A stretch of 64,000 nt of DNA from Sphingobacterium lactis (GTDB taxonomy: Bacteria; Bacteroidota; Bacteroidia; Sphingobacteriales; Sphingobacteriaceae), in the NCBI RefSeq assembly GCF_011046555.1, contig NZ_CP049246.1, forward strand, positions 248,001 through 312,000, written 5' to 3'. The notes under the pieces are model-generated. The model had not been told where the DNA came from. It was given only the letters and a program-made list of their open reading frames with translations, and did not search any database. Positions 55,839 through 64,000 of the stretch are shown one piece after another (the first letter of the stretch is position 1; every line of letters starts with the position of its first letter). The position numbers were made by a program, and so were the translations under genes.

Positions 55839-55852
55839 AACAATCGATTGTT
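55839..55852. promoter_or_regulatory. 14-bp palindrome, possible operator of the second susC
   Basis: AACAATCGATTGTT is a perfect palindrome with central CG, about 93 bases upstream of the second susC ATG. The form resembles LacI-type operators, and AACAATTCGTTG follows at 55860. No cognate regulator gene is in the window. Confidence 0.4.
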
Positions 55853-55944
55853 TGCGATTAACAATTCGTTGATTCTAAAATTCTTCCTAGAATTATAGCT
55901 ATAAATAACCAAAAAGATAACTCTAATAATAATCACAAATTGGT

Positions 55945-58900
55945 ATGCATATGACTAATTACTTTACTCGGGTAAGGTGGACAAAATTATATTGCCATTT
56001 GGCACTTCTGTCACCCCTTACATTGATTGCAGGTCCCTCGTTTGGTACCACGATCGAGTTTACCAAACCAGATTTAAAAAATCAAACCCAATTAACAGCT
56101 ACTTTTCAACAAACCATTACCGGTACTGTAAGGGACCAAGATGGCAACCCTATTGCAGGCGTTACAGTTGGTGTCAAGGGCGGTACCGCTAAAACATCGA
56201 CAGATCAAGGTGGCCATTATGAAATTTCAGTCCCTAGTAATACTGCGATTTTAACGTTTTCTTCAATAGGCTATGTCACTTATGAAACTCAGGCTTCGAA
56301 TGCTAAAACGATCACACTTGCTAGTTCAGAAGATACATTAGATGAAGTGGTGGTGGTTGGATACGGAAGACAGAAAAAGACAAACTTAACGAGCGCAGTT
56401 TCTCAAGTTGATTCAAAAATGTTGGAAAACCGTCCAACGCCTACAGTAACCAACATGCTTCAAGGGGCTGCTCCAGGTTTAGTGGTTACGAGAAATTCTG
56501 GACGTCCAGGGGCACAAGGATTAAATATCTCCGTCAGAGGGGCTACTTCCGCAAATGGTTCTGTCGCACCTTTGGTCGTTATCGATGGGGTAATCAGTTC
56601 AGACCAGACATTTGTAGCTTTAAACCCAAGTGATATTGAGAATATTTCGATCCTAAAAGATGGTGGAGCAACAGCAATCTATGGAGCGCAGTCTGCAGGA
56701 GGAGTTATTTTGGTAACCACGAAAAAGGGAAAAGCTGGTGTTGGCCGTATTTCCGTTTCCAGCAATATAGGATTTCAAAAACCAGGTGCAATGCCTGATC
56801 GTCTTTCCCTAATTGATGAAATGAACTATGTCAATTTAGCGAGACAAAATGCAGGTATTGCTGCAGAGTACAGTGAAGAAGATTTGGAATATGCTGTCAA
56901 TGGACCAACGTTTGTATTGGGTTCAAATGGACAGTGGCGGACTTACAACCAACAAAATATCTTGGATCAAATTGTAAAAGATAATTACAACATCTACAAT
57001 AACAATATCCAGTTTTCTGGAGGTTCTGAAAACATAACCTACTTAGCGTCATTAGGAAATATGACTCAGAATGGTATGTTCAAAGTGGGCGATGACAAAT
57101 TCTCCCGTATAAATGCGCGGGTAAATGTTTCTGCTAAGGTTAATAAGTATTTAAAATTAGATCTAGGCAATGCCTTTATCAATCAAGACACAGATAATCC
57201 ACAAGATGGTGGTTACGGAATTGATGGTGGTGGAAATTCCATTCTTAGACAATTTTACTCCTCAAGAATGAGATTTCCAATTTACAATGAAGACGGCACC
57301 TATTATAAAAGTGGTACATCTTCTGCATTTGGATATGCACTTATGAAAGATGGTGGCTTTAATACTGATCGCAAAAAAACATACTTCAATAATGCGACAG
57401 CAACCCTTAACAATTTTGTCAAAGGATTAGAAATTAAGTTGATGTATAGTCGTGAGAGCATTGATCTACAAAACAGAAATTTCCGTAGAACAGTTGATTT
57501 CTATTCAGGACCTACTGCAAATACGAAATCACAGCTGAATAATCCAAACAACTATAGCATCACAAATTACAAAACACTTAAACAAAATGTTCAAGCTGTA
57601 GTAGATTACGATTTGACGGTTGCTGAAAATCACAACTTCCATATTATGGCCGGATATCAGTTTTATGACCACGATTATCAATACCAGAGTGCTTCTACCA
57701 AGAACCTGTATGTAAATGATAATCCGAGTTTAAACTTTACATCCGATCCACTAAATAAATCGCACAGCCAATATGCTGAACGTGAAAAAATGCAATCATA
57801 TTTCGGACGTTTTAATTACAATTTTAAAGAGAAATATTTGTTTGAAGCTACAATTCGTAGTGATGAAAGTTCTCGATTATCGCCAAATGTGAGAACTAAA
57901 GTTTTCCCTTCATTCTCTGCAGGTTGGAATGTCGCAAAAGAAGATTGGTTTGAAGGAGCCACAGGAATAATTACCGAATTAAAACCAAGGCTCTCTTGGG
58001 GTAAAGTCGGTTCTAAAATTGGTATTGGCTTTTATGATTACATAACGCAATTAAATTCGGGATCCAACATTATTATAAATGACCTTAAGCAAACTTATAT
58101 CTATCAAAATTCATTACCGGCAAGTGATCTTTCTTGGGAAACAATTGAAACCAGAAATATTGGTGTAGACTTCAGCCTGTTGGGAAGTAAACTTACAGGT
58201 AGCTTTGACTATTTCCAAAAATACAACAACAATATGCTCGTGTCTATCAGTTTACCAGCAACTATCGGCATAAATGTTCCTAAATCAAATCAAGGCCAGA
58301 TGAAAACTTGGGGATGGGAAGCTACCTTAGGCTACCGCGATAAGGTCGGAGAAGATTTCAATTACAACGTTTCCGTAAATCTTGCTGACAATCAAAATAG
58401 ATTAATAAAATATGGCGGTGCTAATGATATTATTTATTCTGGAACAAATGGTTTGGTGGAAGGATATGCATTGAACTCTATATGGGCATACAAAACGGAT
58501 GGTTATTTCCAAACAGAAGATGACGTCAAAAATGCGCCTAATTATGAAAAAATCATCAATAAAGCGGGCGTACCGGGAATAGGTGATATTCGATATGTAG
58601 ACGTAGATGGTGATGGTTATATCACTCCTGGAGATAATAGACTGGGCAAAACTGGAGATTTAGTGTATTTAGGAGATACGAATCCAAGGTATCAATATGG
58701 AATCAATGCCTACATGGGTTACAAAAACTTTGATTTCTCTTTCTTTATCCAGGGTATCGGCAAAAGAAACCTGAAACCAAGCAATGAATTGATTCAACCG
58801 CAGTTATACTCTTATTATTTACCCATGGATTTCCAAATGGACTACTGGACACCTGAAAATAGAGATGCGGCGTTTCCACGACCATTCTTAGAAGGTAATC

Positions 58901-59172
58901 AAAACTTCCAAAATTCGGATAAGTGGTATGTAAGTGGAGCTTATGCACGATTGAAAAACATACAATTAGGATACACATTAACAAAAGATCTTGTGCGGAA
59001 AATGCCTTTCAACAGAGTGCGCCTATATGTATCTGCTGAAGATATTTTAACGGTATCCAAATTGGGTGTGTTCAAAGGGGCAATTGACCCAGAAATAAGA
59101 CCCGAGGACAGTAAAGTTTCTCCATATCCTTTTGCAACCACGGTATCTTTTGGTTTAAACATCGACTTATAA
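55945..59172 (+). CDS. SusC/RagA-family TonB-linked outer-membrane transporter (AT-rich)
   Basis: A 1075-residue transporter. After an N-terminal signal region (MHMTNYFTRVRWTKLYCHLA, possibly starting at Met3) comes the carboxypeptidase-like domain (GTVRDQDGNPIAGVTVGVKG), the SusC motif DEVVVVGYGRQKKTNLTSAV, the plug domain, and a barrel ending SPYPFATTVSFGLNIDL. Codon use is clearly AT-rich compared with the SusC at 32442, with many AAT, ATT and AAA codons. SusD follows nine bases later. The substrate is unknown, though the fucosidase and beta-galactosidase genes next door suggest a glycan. Confidence 0.95.
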   Translation: MHMTNYFTRVRWTKLYCHLALLSPLTLIAGPSFGTTIEFTKPDLKNQTQLTATFQQTITGTVRDQDGNPIAGVTVGVKGGTAKTSTDQGGHYEISVPSNTAILTFSSIGYVTYETQASNAKTITLASSEDTLDEVVVVGYGRQKKTNLTSAVSQVDSKMLENRPTPTVTNMLQGAAPGLVVTRNSGRPGAQGLNISVRGATSANGSVAPLVVIDGVISSDQTFVALNPSDIENISILKDGGATAIYGAQSAGGVILVTTKKGKAGVGRISVSSNIGFQKPGAMPDRLSLIDEMNYVNLARQNAGIAAEYSEEDLEYAVNGPTFVLGSNGQWRTYNQQNILDQIVKDNYNIYNNNIQFSGGSENITYLASLGNMTQNGMFKVGDDKFSRINARVNVSAKVNKYLKLDLGNAFINQDTDNPQDGGYGIDGGGNSILRQFYSSRMRFPIYNEDGTYYKSGTSSAFGYALMKDGGFNTDRKKTYFNNATATLNNFVKGLEIKLMYSRESIDLQNRNFRRTVDFYSGPTANTKSQLNNPNNYSITNYKTLKQNVQAVVDYDLTVAENHNFHIMAGYQFYDHDYQYQSASTKNLYVNDNPSLNFTSDPLNKSHSQYAEREKMQSYFGRFNYNFKEKYLFEATIRSDESSRLSPNVRTKVFPSFSAGWNVAKEDWFEGATGIITELKPRLSWGKVGSKIGIGFYDYITQLNSGSNIIINDLKQTYIYQNSLPASDLSWETIETRNIGVDFSLLGSKLTGSFDYFQKYNNNMLVSISLPATIGINVPKSNQGQMKTWGWEATLGYRDKVGEDFNYNVSVNLADNQNRLIKYGGANDIIYSGTNGLVEGYALNSIWAYKTDGYFQTEDDVKNAPNYEKIINKAGVPGIGDIRYVDVDGDGYITPGDNRLGKTGDLVYLGDTNPRYQYGINAYMGYKNFDFSFFIQGIGKRNLKPSNELIQPQLYSYYLPMDFQMDYWTPENRDAAFPRPFLEGNQNFQNSDKWYVSGAYARLKNIQLGYTLTKDLVRKMPFNRVRLYVSAEDILTVSKLGVFKGAIDPEIRPEDSKVSPYPFATTVSFGLNIDL

Positions 59173-59181
59173 CAGATAATC

Positions 59182-60918
59182 ATGAAAAAGAGAATTTTAT
59201 ATATACTATTAGCATCATTGAGTTTAACTCAATTCACATCTTGCGAAATTGACGAGATGCCAGAAACAACTTTGCATGATCAAAATTTTTGGAGAACCGT
59301 TTTGGATTTAAAAATGGCATCCAATTACTTTTACACGACTCTACCAGGTTTAAACACGAGTGATGTCACAGAAGATGTTTGGTCCAGCTATGGTTATTCC
59401 AACAGTGGAGATGCAACAAAGATAAACGATGGATCACGAGTAGCTCCAGCTTCAAGTGGCGACTACAACTATTATAATATTTATCAAACAAACAAATTAC
59501 TTGAAAGCGCACCACTTATCCTAGAACAAGGTGGGAATGAAAAAGAGGTGAATTGGTATGTAGGGGAAGCAAAATTTTTTAGAGCATTCTACTATTTTGA
59601 AATGTTCAAAAGGTTTGGGGGTGTACCATTGATCTTGAAGACATTAAAGGTTGATGATCCTGAAGTATTTGCAGATCGTGCAACCCGCGAAGAAACATTT
59701 AATCAGATATTAATTGATTTGGATGATGCGATTAAGTTACTTCGTAGCGCTGATGAATTGGCATCTGCAAAAGAATACGGTCGCATTTCTAAAACCGCAG
59801 CTCAAGCCTTTAAAGCGCGAGTTGCATTGTTTGAAGGAACTCGTGAGCAGTACCATAAATATGGAGATGCAAGAAAGCACCTTACCATTGCAAAAGAAGC
59901 TGCAAAAGAGGTTATCGATTCTAAACAACATGCCTTATTTTCCCAACCTTCAGAAGGCACCAATGGTCAGCGACTAAATGACGCTTATTATAATTTATTT
60001 CAATTGGCTGGTGAAGGAAGAAGTAATAAAGAAAATATTATTGTTAGACCGTATGGTGTAAACAGGGAAAATGCGATCAGTTCAGTGGCTGTACAACGTT
60101 ATTATGAAGGCAGCAATGTATTGCCAACGCAAAATTTTGTGGACAACTATTTAATGGCAGATGGCCTTCCAATAACAAAATCAAAATTGTATAAAGCTCC
60201 TACAAAAGAAACCACCCATGCTCAGTATTTTAACATGAAAGATCCGAGAATGTCCTTCACGATATTCAAGCGTGGCGATGAGTTTATTTCAAGCAGTAAT
60301 TATACGATTCCAAATCCACGCCAACACCGTAGTGGTTATGGTATCCGAAAATACGCTAATAAAGAATATTGGAACCTCCAAGCTTCATACATAGACAAAC
60401 CAGTATTAAGGTATGCAGAGGTACTTTTGATTTATGCAGAAGCAACTTATGAGCTCGATAAAAAGATTTCTGATGAAGACTTAAACTTGACTATAAATGC
60501 TCTCCGTGAAAGGTTACCTCAGATCAATATCGGTACCACTGAAGCTCCAAATTTCGTGGATATGCCAAAGCTCACAAATGCATTTGCTTCAACAAATGGA
60601 TTAAACCTACTTGAGGAAATTCGTCGTGAGCGATTGGTTGAATTAGCATTCGAAGGCTTTGCTTACTGGGATTTAATCCGTTGGAAAACCGCAGAAATTG
60701 AAATGGTGAAACCGTTGATAGGAAGCTACCTCTTTACAGAATTTATTACGGAAAAAGGTGAACCTTGGGACCCAAAAACGCAAGTAGATACTAAAAATCA
60801 TATTATCTTACAGCCAGCAAGCTTGAGAAAGTTTGATCCTGAAAAGGATTATTTATGGCCAATACCTACTACTGAAATTGCAAAAAATGGAAAAATTAAG
60901 CAAAATCCTAAGTGGTAG
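59182..60918 (+). CDS. SusD/RagB-family outer-membrane lipoprotein (AT-rich)
   Basis: A 578-residue surface lipoprotein with lipobox FTSC (Cys21) after MKKRILYILLASLSLTQFTS. Family blocks are EAKFFRAFYYFEMFKRFGGV, RYAEVLLIYAEATYELDKK, and LEEIRRERLVELAFEGFAYW. It is translated just after its SusC partner, with the same AT-rich composition, so the pair was probably acquired together. A terminator ends the operon. Confidence 0.95.
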   Translation: MKKRILYILLASLSLTQFTSCEIDEMPETTLHDQNFWRTVLDLKMASNYFYTTLPGLNTSDVTEDVWSSYGYSNSGDATKINDGSRVAPASSGDYNYYNIYQTNKLLESAPLILEQGGNEKEVNWYVGEAKFFRAFYYFEMFKRFGGVPLILKTLKVDDPEVFADRATREETFNQILIDLDDAIKLLRSADELASAKEYGRISKTAAQAFKARVALFEGTREQYHKYGDARKHLTIAKEAAKEVIDSKQHALFSQPSEGTNGQRLNDAYYNLFQLAGEGRSNKENIIVRPYGVNRENAISSVAVQRYYEGSNVLPTQNFVDNYLMADGLPITKSKLYKAPTKETTHAQYFNMKDPRMSFTIFKRGDEFISSSNYTIPNPRQHRSGYGIRKYANKEYWNLQASYIDKPVLRYAEVLLIYAEATYELDKKISDEDLNLTINALRERLPQINIGTTEAPNFVDMPKLTNAFASTNGLNLLEEIRRERLVELAFEGFAYWDLIRWKTAEIEMVKPLIGSYLFTEFITEKGEPWDPKTQVDTKNHIILQPASLRKFDPEKDYLWPIPTTEIAKNGKIKQNPKW

Positions 60919-60938
60919 AAAATCAATTTAGCAATTGA

Positions 60939-60966
60939 AAAGGGTGTTCTATTTAGAACACCCTTT
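60939..60966 (+). terminator. Intrinsic terminator after the second susD
   Basis: AAAGGGTGTTCTA pairs with TAGAACACCCTTT around TT, followed by CTTTTT. Confidence 0.85.
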
Positions 60967-61160
60967 CTTTTTGAGGCCATAAGAAAAGGACAGAATATCT
61001 AGGGAGTGTGAATAATAAATCCACCCCCCTTTTTACCCCCACCAAACTCGCAAAATAAGCGTTTATCAACCATTTTACCTACCACACCAAAAATCACATA
61101 AAACCTTAACTACCAATTTATTAAAACAAAAAACATCCAAATCCTAGCTAAAAACTAACT
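60967..61160. other. AT-rich intergenic stretch, no gene seen
   Basis: No coding frame is supportable; it leads into the palindromic repeat element. Confidence 0.55.
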
Positions 61161-61284
61161 GGACCTTGTCTGAGGTGCGTCCGAGGTGAGAGCGTACTGA
61201 GAGCGTGGTGAGAGCGTGTCTATAGGCACGCTCTCACCACGACTACACCACGCATGCAGTACGGCTTCATGTCAGACAAGGTCT
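61161..61284. repeat. Nested palindromic repeat element, copy 2
   Basis: GACCTTGTCTGA (61162-61173) and TCAGACAAGGTC (61272-61283) form the outer stem. Three TGAGAGCGTNN 11-mers lie at 61187-61219. A perfect 15-bp inner stem pairs CGTGGTGAGAGCGTG (61204-61218) with CACGCTCTCACCACG (61227-61241) around TCTATAGG. A middle stem pairs CGTACTG with CAGTACG. It shares its outer ends, 11-mers and loop with the copy at 8610-8735, and lies in the convergent gap between susD and the fucosidase. Confidence 0.85.
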
Positions 61285-61510
61285 AGGCTATGAAAAACAC
61301 AGATTTACGCAAAAATGAAAATTGAAAAAGAGGTAAGAAAATAACAGAAATCTTGAAAAAGTCGTAGGACGACAGCGTGTAGCCGTTGCTATATTACAAA
61401 ACAAAAACCTTGAAAATTAAGGATTTACCAAAACAAACTGGGAGTCTGTCTTATGGAAGGAATTTGTTTAAAAATACAAAATATGCCTGGATATTTCCGT
61501 TTTATTCCGG
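61285..61510. other. Intergenic stretch, no gene supported
   Basis: A 93-codon plus-strand frame at 61386-61667 overlaps the 3' end of the fucosidase gene on the other strand and crosses its terminator; it is not protein-like and is not called. Confidence 0.6.
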
Positions 61511-61542
61511 CAAAAAAAGAAGGCGCACCGTGGTGCACCTTC
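61511..61542 (-). terminator. Terminator of the GH2-GH29 operon
   Basis: On the minus strand GAAGGTGCACC pairs with GGTGCGCCTTC (one mismatched pair) around AC, followed by TTTTTTT. Confidence 0.8.
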
Positions 61543-61568
61543 CTTTCAAAACTTATATAAATCATGTA

Positions 61569-63071
61569 TTACATTTTCGCATCCATCAGCTTATCGGCCA
61601 CCTTTTCTGGTGCTCCCCATTCCATCTTGATGACAAAGGCACGGTCGGACTGGAAATCTTTGGGTAAGATCACATCGTAATACGTGTTCTTATCCAAATC
61701 CAATCCAATATCTGCATGTTTGACCTCCAATTGCTGGCCATTGGCCAACAGTACCGCCGCCACAGGTACCTCTTTTGCATTTTTAGGTACAGCAATCCGC
61801 GCAATATTATTTACGGGTCTATTGAAAACGGTTAGGTATAGATTTTTATCCTTTTGGGTATAATAACCTAGCTTGCTCGTTGGCAGATCAACATGGCGCA
61901 CGCCATAAACAGCTTCGGCGTTCACCTTCATCCAATCGCCGATCTCTGTAGCCAATTTATCCTCTCCAGGATGCATCTTCCCTTGTCCGTCGGGACCGAA
62001 GTTCAGTACAAAATTTCCGTTCATGGAGACCGTCTGCATCAGCATATCCAGGATATCATCGGTGGTTTTGGTATATAATCCTGACCAGTCCTTCATATAC
62101 CCCCAGCCATTCGGCGGAATGGTCATTACGGCATCCCAATCATTCCCGTCCAGCCAAGAAACATCCTTTGGCAACTTGCGCTCCCAACCCTGTTCGTAAT
62201 CGCCCAGGATGTCACCATTGCTATCGAAGTGGCGCTTACCATGTTCGTCATTACGGAATCGCGAACCTATGATCAATCCCGGATGTTTCGCACGAAGTTC
62301 CTTCTCCAAGTTGTAGGTAAATTCATACGATTTTATCCACGCCTGATCCCAGGTACCATCGAACCAGAATCCTTTGATGGTCGGGTATTTATCCAGCAAC
62401 TCAAATAGTTGATTCTTGGTGTACTGCAGGAACTTATCATATTTTTTCTGCTCGGCTTCATTCTGTGGGGCCTTGTAGAAATAATCGGGGTTATTCCATT
62501 CCAGAACGGAGAAGTACAGGTAAACATCTATCCCTTCAGCATTGTAAGCATCCACGACTTCCTTCACGATATCCTTTTTATAGGGCGCTTTGGTGATGTT
62601 ATAGTCGGAATATTTGGTCGGCCACAAGGCAAATCCGTCATGGTGCTTTGTGGTGAAGATCATGTACTTCGCACCCATATCCTTGGCCTGTTTTGCCCAA
62701 GCCTTCGGGTCGAAGGATTTCGGATTGAACTGCTTATAGAGGTTATCGTATATCGTTGTCCAATCTTTTGGTGCATTGGGTCCCTTCCAGGTGCGGATCC
62801 ATTCGGATGCAGCGGCACCTTTGCGGGCGCTGACACCTTCCCATTCATTTCCCGGAATGGCATACAATCCCCAATGGATGAACTGACCCAATCCGTAATT
62901 CCGGAAAGCTTCCATATCGGCATCCGTACGGTGCTTCGGCGTAATCGGACCATATTTCACGTCCACTCTTTCCGTTGGCTTCACCTTCGGACCCGTCCAT
63001 TGCCCGAAACTCTGTTGGCTCATCAGCAGGCAGGACATGCCCAACAACGCAATCTTTACTATATTTTTCAT
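61569..63071 (-). CDS. Alpha-L-fucosidase (GH29)
   Basis: A 500-residue exported glycoside hydrolase with a signal peptide of about 23 residues (MKNIVKIALLGMSCLLMSQQ). GH29 blocks are GQFIHWGLYAIPG (about 62), IFTTKHHDGFALWPTKYSD (about 138) and KGFWFDGTWDQ, whose Asp238 is the likely nucleophile. It removes terminal L-fucose. A jelly-roll-like C-terminal part follows (about 390-500). It starts 19 bases after the GH2 gene on the same strand, so the two are one operon. The site of action is the periplasm or surface. Confidence 0.93.
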   Translation of the reverse strand: MKNIVKIALLGMSCLLMSQQSFGQWTGPKVKPTERVDVKYGPITPKHRTDADMEAFRNYGLGQFIHWGLYAIPGNEWEGVSARKGAAASEWIRTWKGPNAPKDWTTIYDNLYKQFNPKSFDPKAWAKQAKDMGAKYMIFTTKHHDGFALWPTKYSDYNITKAPYKKDIVKEVVDAYNAEGIDVYLYFSVLEWNNPDYFYKAPQNEAEQKKYDKFLQYTKNQLFELLDKYPTIKGFWFDGTWDQAWIKSYEFTYNLEKELRAKHPGLIIGSRFRNDEHGKRHFDSNGDILGDYEQGWERKLPKDVSWLDGNDWDAVMTIPPNGWGYMKDWSGLYTKTTDDILDMLMQTVSMNGNFVLNFGPDGQGKMHPGEDKLATEIGDWMKVNAEAVYGVRHVDLPTSKLGYYTQKDKNLYLTVFNRPVNNIARIAVPKNAKEVPVAAVLLANGQQLEVKHADIGLDLDKNTYYDVILPKDFQSDRAFVIKMEWGAPEKVADKLMDAKM

Positions 63072-63090
63072 CGGTATATTTAAGCTTAAG

Positions 63091-64000
63091 TTAGTTTAAC
63101 GTCCATTTCATCTCATCCGAAAGGGTTTCATTTTCATGCTTTCCTTTGGCTTGGATGGTATTCTCTCCTTTTTGCAATTGCACATTCTCCACCACCCAGT
63201 GTCTTTTATTGACGCCTTGCTTGGCGGTATAGGATTTACCGTTCACGATCAGCTCCACGGCCGGCAGATTGGAGAATACCTGCACCTGTGTGTTGGCCAT
63301 GGTCCGTTGGTTATCCCGACGGTTGGCGATATAGAGCATAGGTTCTGGGTTCCAATTGGCTTTGTACCAATAGAAGGAGTCTTTCTTACGCTGGCGATCA
63401 AATGTGATCAAACCCTTCAGGTTGCGTGCATTCACACCACCGCGGTTCCATGCCGGAACGGCAAATTCGAACATATTCCAGACATAGGATGCCAGGATTA
63501 TCGGGTTCTGCTCGATAGCGGCCCATTGCTGGATATGCGTTTCTGTCTGGTAGTTCTCAGCAAAGGCCTTCCCGCTGATCACATTATCCGGTTCTTCCAC
63601 CTTTTCCTTGCCGATATCAATATTGCCATCCGCACCATATTCCGACAGCATCACTTTGTAATCCGGAAAATCCTGCTGTACCTTCTTTGCCCATGGAGCC
63701 AGGTCGCCGATTTTGCCGCCATACCAACCGAAGTAGTGGTTGATGCCCTGCACATCCGTGCTGAGGTTTTCCTGGCGATCGATGACATTGTACCCGGTAA
63801 CCGCAACGGTATAGCGATCTGGATCCAATGTCTTGGCGATATCATTCAGTTCCCGGGATAGAACCGGAACCTGCTCATCCGCAGTTTTGGAATAAACTTC
63901 GTTGTGTACCCCCCAGATATAGATGGATGGATGGTTGAAATTCTGTTTCACCAGTTCCGTCATCTGCTGTTTCGCATTGTCATTTTCATAATAGGATACG
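63091..64000 (-). CDS. GH2 beta-galactosidase-type glycoside hydrolase, N-terminus beyond window
   Basis: The C-terminal 303 residues of a GH2-family enzyme; the frame is open through the right edge, so the start lies outside. The acid/base Glu is in IYIWGVHNEVYSK (the NE pair) and the nucleophile Glu in KVMLSEYGADGN. The later part reads NRGGVNARNLKGLITFDRQR, then a C-terminal beta-sandwich (VQVFSNLPAVELIVNGKSYT). The internal ATG at 63963 is not the real start, because codons upstream (VSYYENDNAKQQ) continue the family sequence. Beta-galactosidase, beta-mannosidase or beta-glucuronidase are all possible; it pairs with the fucosidase in one operon. Confidence 0.9.
   Translation of the reverse strand, partial: VSYYENDNAKQQMTELVKQNFNHPSIYIWGVHNEVYSKTADEQVPVLSRELNDIAKTLDPDRYTVAVTGYNVIDRQENLSTDVQGINHYFGWYGGKIGDLAPWAKKVQQDFPDYKVMLSEYGADGNIDIGKEKVEEPDNVISGKAFAENYQTETHIQQWAAIEQNPIILASYVWNMFEFAVPAWNRGGVNARNLKGLITFDRQRKKDSFYWYKANWNPEPMLYIANRRDNQRTMANTQVQVFSNLPAVELIVNGKSYTAKQGVNKRHWVVENVQLQKGENTIQAKGKHENETLSDEMKWTLN

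Noticed and set aside
61386..61667. 93-codon plus-strand frame near the fucosidase end
   Set aside because: It crosses the minus-strand terminator and overlaps the well-supported fucosidase gene in antisense.

Overview
The window looks like chromosomal DNA of a Bacteroidota bacterium, most probably of the family Sphingobacteriaceae (Sphingobacterium/Pedobacter type). The evidence is: two SusC/SusD outer-membrane pairs; many promoters of the Bacteroidota form TAnnTTTG (about 18 seen, often just upstream of the chosen start) with few clear Shine-Dalgarno sites; a DciA/DUF721 gene beside recF; DUF4834 and DUF2027 proteins; an OstA-like protein; a fused HemC-HemD; and lineage-typical housekeeping genes. 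Genus is inferred, not proven.

Layout. 1-5.2 kb (minus strand): an edge-truncated unknown gene, an alpha/beta hydrolase, topB, a dGTPase and a small membrane protein. 5.3-7.8 kb: aldose epimerase converging on argH across a shared terminator. 7.8-8.75 kb: a gene-poor gap with an orphan promoter-terminator pair (possible small RNA) and a 126-bp nested palindrome. 8.7-10.2 kb: a secreted metzincin-like lipoprotein. 10.4-13.2 kb: rbfA, aat, a class V aminotransferase and a DUF2027 gene in a tight operon. 14.1-18.1 kb: haem synthesis genes hemA, hemC-hemD fusion and hemB. 18.2-20.4 kb: asnS and a YrdC/YciO-family gene. 20.4-26.1 kb (minus): SRPBCC protein, Crp-like regulator, EamA transporter, dciA, recF, DUF4834, a membrane protein and tilS. 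26.2-28.7 kb: OstA-like protein. 28.7-29.35 kb: a gap with a decayed coding region between two nearly identical hairpins. 29.4-35.7 kb: susC-susD-phosphodiesterase operon. 36-39.5 kb: rdgB, an unknown (possibly HolD-like) gene, a deoxyhypusine-synthase-like gene, a 38-residue membrane peptide and a dipeptide epimerase. 39.7-45.7 kb: gltBD. 45.87-46.07 kb: two tandem initiator tRNA genes. 46.2-53.9 kb: era, a KhtTU-like K+/H+ antiporter pair, an MBL hydrolase, recJ, lptB and a GH3-family gene. 54.5-55.6 kb: ilvE. 55.9-60.9 kb: a second, distinctly AT-rich susC-susD pair. 61.2 kb: a second copy of the nested palindrome. 61.6-64 kb (minus): alpha-L-fucosidase and a GH2 beta-galactosidase cut by the right edge.

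How it fits together. Most of the window is housekeeping (replication/repair, translation, haem, nitrogen assimilation, envelope LPS export). Two nutrient-uptake modules are set into it: one pairs SusCD with a nucleotide-pyrophosphatase-like enzyme and suggests a phosphorylated substrate; the other is an AT-rich SusCD pair beside fucosidase and beta-galactosidase genes, consistent with host or plant glycan use. No CRISPR array, phage, intact insertion sequence or recognisable defence system was seen. The least explained items are the paired palindromic elements, the orphan transcription unit at 8.2-8.4 kb and the decayed segment at 28.7-29.3 kb.
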